The notes beneath the pieces were generated by a model, which was not told where the DNA came from, did no database searches, and saw only the letters and a program-made list of their open reading frames with translations. This document shows, piece after piece, positions 35,374 to 37,016 of a stretch of DNA of 37,016 bases. Location: the NCBI GenBank assembly GCA_018668195.1, contig JABITU010000038.1, positions 1 to 37,016 of the forward strand, in the 5' to 3' direction. A program made the translations under genes and the position numbers. Each line of letters starts with the position of its first letter. Position 1 is the first letter of the stretch. This stretch comes from Tateyamaria sp. GTDB lineage: Bacteria > Pseudomonadota > Alphaproteobacteria > Rhodobacterales > Rhodobacteraceae.

Positions 35374-36633
35374 TTATTCCCCCGGAACCAAGGTTGCGTC
35401 AGACATATCAGAGGCTGCTCGCATCACGCGCGCTGCAACAACGGCGGCGACAAGGAACAGAACAGCTTCGAGTGTGAACACCGACGCATAGGCGGCGGCA
35501 TCCGGTAAAATCATCCGTGTGAGATCAAGCATGCCGGTTGCGACCAACCCGGCCAGCCCGGCCGCTATGGCCTGTGCCGCACCAAACACACCCATCCGAA
35601 GGCCCGTCGCCTTGGCACGCGCTGCGGCCAGTTGCATCATAGAACCGACGGCACCGACAACAAACAGGCCGTTGCCCAATCCAAGGACCACCGTGCTTGG
35701 CACCAATGGCAGACCGGCGGCAAAGCCCAATAGGCCCAAAGCCGAAAGCACACAGCCCAAAACGGCCCAGAACCGCAAGCTTCCAATGGCAAGATGCGAC
35801 AGCACACCCGCACCGATCATGCCCAAAAGTGCGGCACCATCTTTGCCGCCCGAAAGTTTGGTGCTGTCTTCCGGGCTTAGGCCATGTACGTGGCCCGCGA
35901 AAGGCTCGAACACCAGTTCGGAAAGATAAAATGCGAGGATGGAAAGGAAAACAAATCCTGTGAAACGTCTGGCGATCGGGTCCGCCCATGTCGCGCGCAG
36001 TGCCTCAGTCAGTGGTGTTTCGAGGGTGGCGCACACCGAAGAGAGCCGCCGTTCGATCCCCCATGTTGCCAGAACGCAGAGCAGAAATGCGATCGCGCAG
36101 ACACCAGCTATGACGACAACCAGTCGTTCCGGGCTGTATGGTTCAAGTGCGATCCCTGTCCCGACCGAGGCAAAGATGGCGCCTGCAATCAACAAAAGCC
36201 AAGCCAATGTGGCTGATCCACCTTTGCGCGGGCCGGTTGCACTGGCCAGTAGTGCCAGAAATGACGTGCCCGCAGCGCCGATGCCAAGGCCTATGGCAGT
36301 ATAAGACAAGACCCAAAGCGCGATTGCGAGCGGGACAGACCGCTCTGCTATCTGAATTCCCCAAGCGGCACCAAGTACGCCAAAGCCTACAAGGGCGATG
36401 CCGCCAAGAATGAATGGGGTCCGCCCCCCTTTGAGGTCCGAACGGTGGCCCCAGAATGGGCGCGTCAACTGCACGCCGTAATGAAGAGCGACCAGAAGCC
36501 CCGGCAGAAGAGCGGGTAGGGCCAGTTCCACAGTCATCAGCCGGTTGAACAGGTTTACCGGCAGGGCGGCCAAGCCACCGATTGCTGCATTTACCAAACA
36601 CAGCCGCACGAGCGTTGCCCACCCCAAACTCAT
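35374..36633 (-). CDS. PucC/BCD-family membrane protein (orf428/bch2-like)
   Basis: A 419-residue, twelve-helix MFS-like protein of the bacteriochlorophyll delivery (PucC/LhaA) family. Family features are ALPVNLFNRLMTVELALPA, VQLTRPFWGHRSDLKGGRTPFI, GTSFLALLA, FEPFAGHVHGLSPEDSTKL and the late GMFGAAQAIA-like VFGAAQAIAAG. Placement between bchG and bchP identifies it as the homologue of Rhodobacter orf428 (also called bch2), thought to move or assemble bacteriochlorophyll for light-harvesting complexes. It overlaps the bchG stop by four bases (ATGA). Confidence 0.92.
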   Translation of the reverse strand: MSLGWATLVRLCLVNAAIGGLAALPVNLFNRLMTVELALPALLPGLLVALHYGVQLTRPFWGHRSDLKGGRTPFILGGIALVGFGVLGAAWGIQIAERSVPLAIALWVLSYTAIGLGIGAAGTSFLALLASATGPRKGGSATLAWLLLIAGAIFASVGTGIALEPYSPERLVVVIAGVCAIAFLLCVLATWGIERRLSSVCATLETPLTEALRATWADPIARRFTGFVFLSILAFYLSELVFEPFAGHVHGLSPEDSTKLSGGKDGAALLGMIGAGVLSHLAIGSLRFWAVLGCVLSALGLLGFAAGLPLVPSTVVLGLGNGLFVVGAVGSMMQLAAARAKATGLRMGVFGAAQAIAAGLAGLVATGMLDLTRMILPDAAAYASVFTLEAVLFLVAAVVAARVMRAASDMSDATLVPGE

Positions 36634-37016
36634 GATACGCCTCGCAGGGCAAAGGCCGCGATCATCATGCCAGAAACATAAAGCAAGACGCCTGTTCCAT
36701 TATACCAAGGGGCCTTGGCGCGGGGATCTTTGAACATCACGCTCATTGCCCAGAACTGGGCTGCTAAAACCACCGCAACGCCGAGCGCATGCACTGGGCG
36801 ATCCCAAAGGGTCAGTAATGCGATCACGATGGCTTGCGGTGCAGCCATCACAAGACAGGCAACTTGCGCGGCCCGGCGGGGCCCAAGCGTAACCGGCAGT
36901 GAATTGACGCCCATCTGTCGGTCACCTTCGAGCGCTTTGAAATCGTTCAGTGTCATGATGCCATGCGCGCCTAATCCATATAAAAGTGCGACAACCAGCA
37001 CCTCTGCGCGTGGCGC
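36630..37016 (-). CDS. bchG: Bacteriochlorophyll synthase, C-terminal part (cut by window end)
   Basis: The last 128 codons of an UbiA-family prenyltransferase that esterifies bacteriochlorophyllide a with geranylgeranyl diphosphate in the membrane. Visible are HGIMTLNDFKALEGDRQMG, the second aspartate-rich motif (NDFKALEGD) of BchG/ChlG, then SLPVTLGPRRAAQVAC and three hydrophobic segments. The N-terminal half lies beyond the window edge. It leads the run bchG - PucC-like - bchP - idi, with four-base overlap to the next gene. Confidence 0.94.
   Translation of the reverse strand, partial: APRAEVLVVALLYGLGAHGIMTLNDFKALEGDRQMGVNSLPVTLGPRRAAQVACLVMAAPQAIVIALLTLWDRPVHALGVAVVLAAQFWAMSVMFKDPRAKAPWYNGTGVLLYVSGMMIAAFALRGVS

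Noticed and set aside
34197..35477. 426-codon plus-strand frame opposite bchP
   Set aside because: It is long only because of GC-rich codon bias; bchP is unmistakable on the minus strand.
1..37016. CRISPR array, rRNA or intact insertion sequence
   Set aside because: No regularly spaced repeats, rRNA-like stretches or paired terminal inverted repeats with a transposase were seen.

Overview
The window looks like chromosomal DNA of an aerobic anoxygenic phototrophic alphaproteobacterium of the Rhodobacteraceae (Roseobacter group). The reasons are a bacteriochlorophyll run at the right end (bchG, a PucC-like carrier, bchP, idi), family-typical conserved genes (a DUF2948 protein next to murA; hisD, UPF0262 and a low-Mr phosphatase in a row) and moderately GC-rich coding sequence. 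The first ~730 bases are different: AT-rich and phage-like, with a T4 endonuclease V homologue spliced in frame into a headless xylulokinase.

Layout. 1-730: phage-like fragment. 730-4263: end of xylB, xylA and an overlapping di-heme cytochrome c peroxidase. 4309-6189 (minus): a 49-residue protein, murA and a DUF2948 gene. 6274-6348: tRNA-Thr(GGT), whose 3' end overlaps a decayed serine recombinase, an old integration scar. 7039-12242: lepA, a small lipoprotein (plus strand), and hisD-UPF0262-phosphatase. 12334-19483: a xylose-type transport locus, with a ROK repressor and a secreted FG-GAP/ASPIC protein diverging from xylFHG and a glucokinase. 19942-28708: two divergent operons around one GntR gene. 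Leftward are GntR, a Gfo/Idh oxidoreductase and a PfkB kinase; rightward are an LLM flavin monooxygenase, an aldo/keto reductase, a flavin reductase and a complete TRAP transporter. 28937-30061: a DUF418 membrane protein. 30321-33322 (minus): glpD-glpK. 33661-37016 (minus): photosynthesis genes, cut by the window edge.

How the genes work together. The xyl genes import and isomerise an aldose and, if xylB is intact in the real genome, phosphorylate the ketose. The GntR locus is the most interesting part. A two-component flavin monooxygenase, an aldo/keto reductase and a flavin reductase repeat the enzyme set of the sulfoquinovose monooxygenase (sulfo-SMO) pathway of Agrobacterium. Here the set comes with a TRAP importer for an anionic ligand instead of an ABC importer, and a Gfo/Idh protein sits where a sulfoquinovosidase would be expected. 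Desulfonation would yield glucose, and a glucokinase lies less than 4 kb away. The substrate is inference; the gene families are clear from the sequence.

The two longest unexplained non-coding stretches are 19484-19941 and 9403-9823. No CRISPR array, intact insertion sequence or rRNA was seen.
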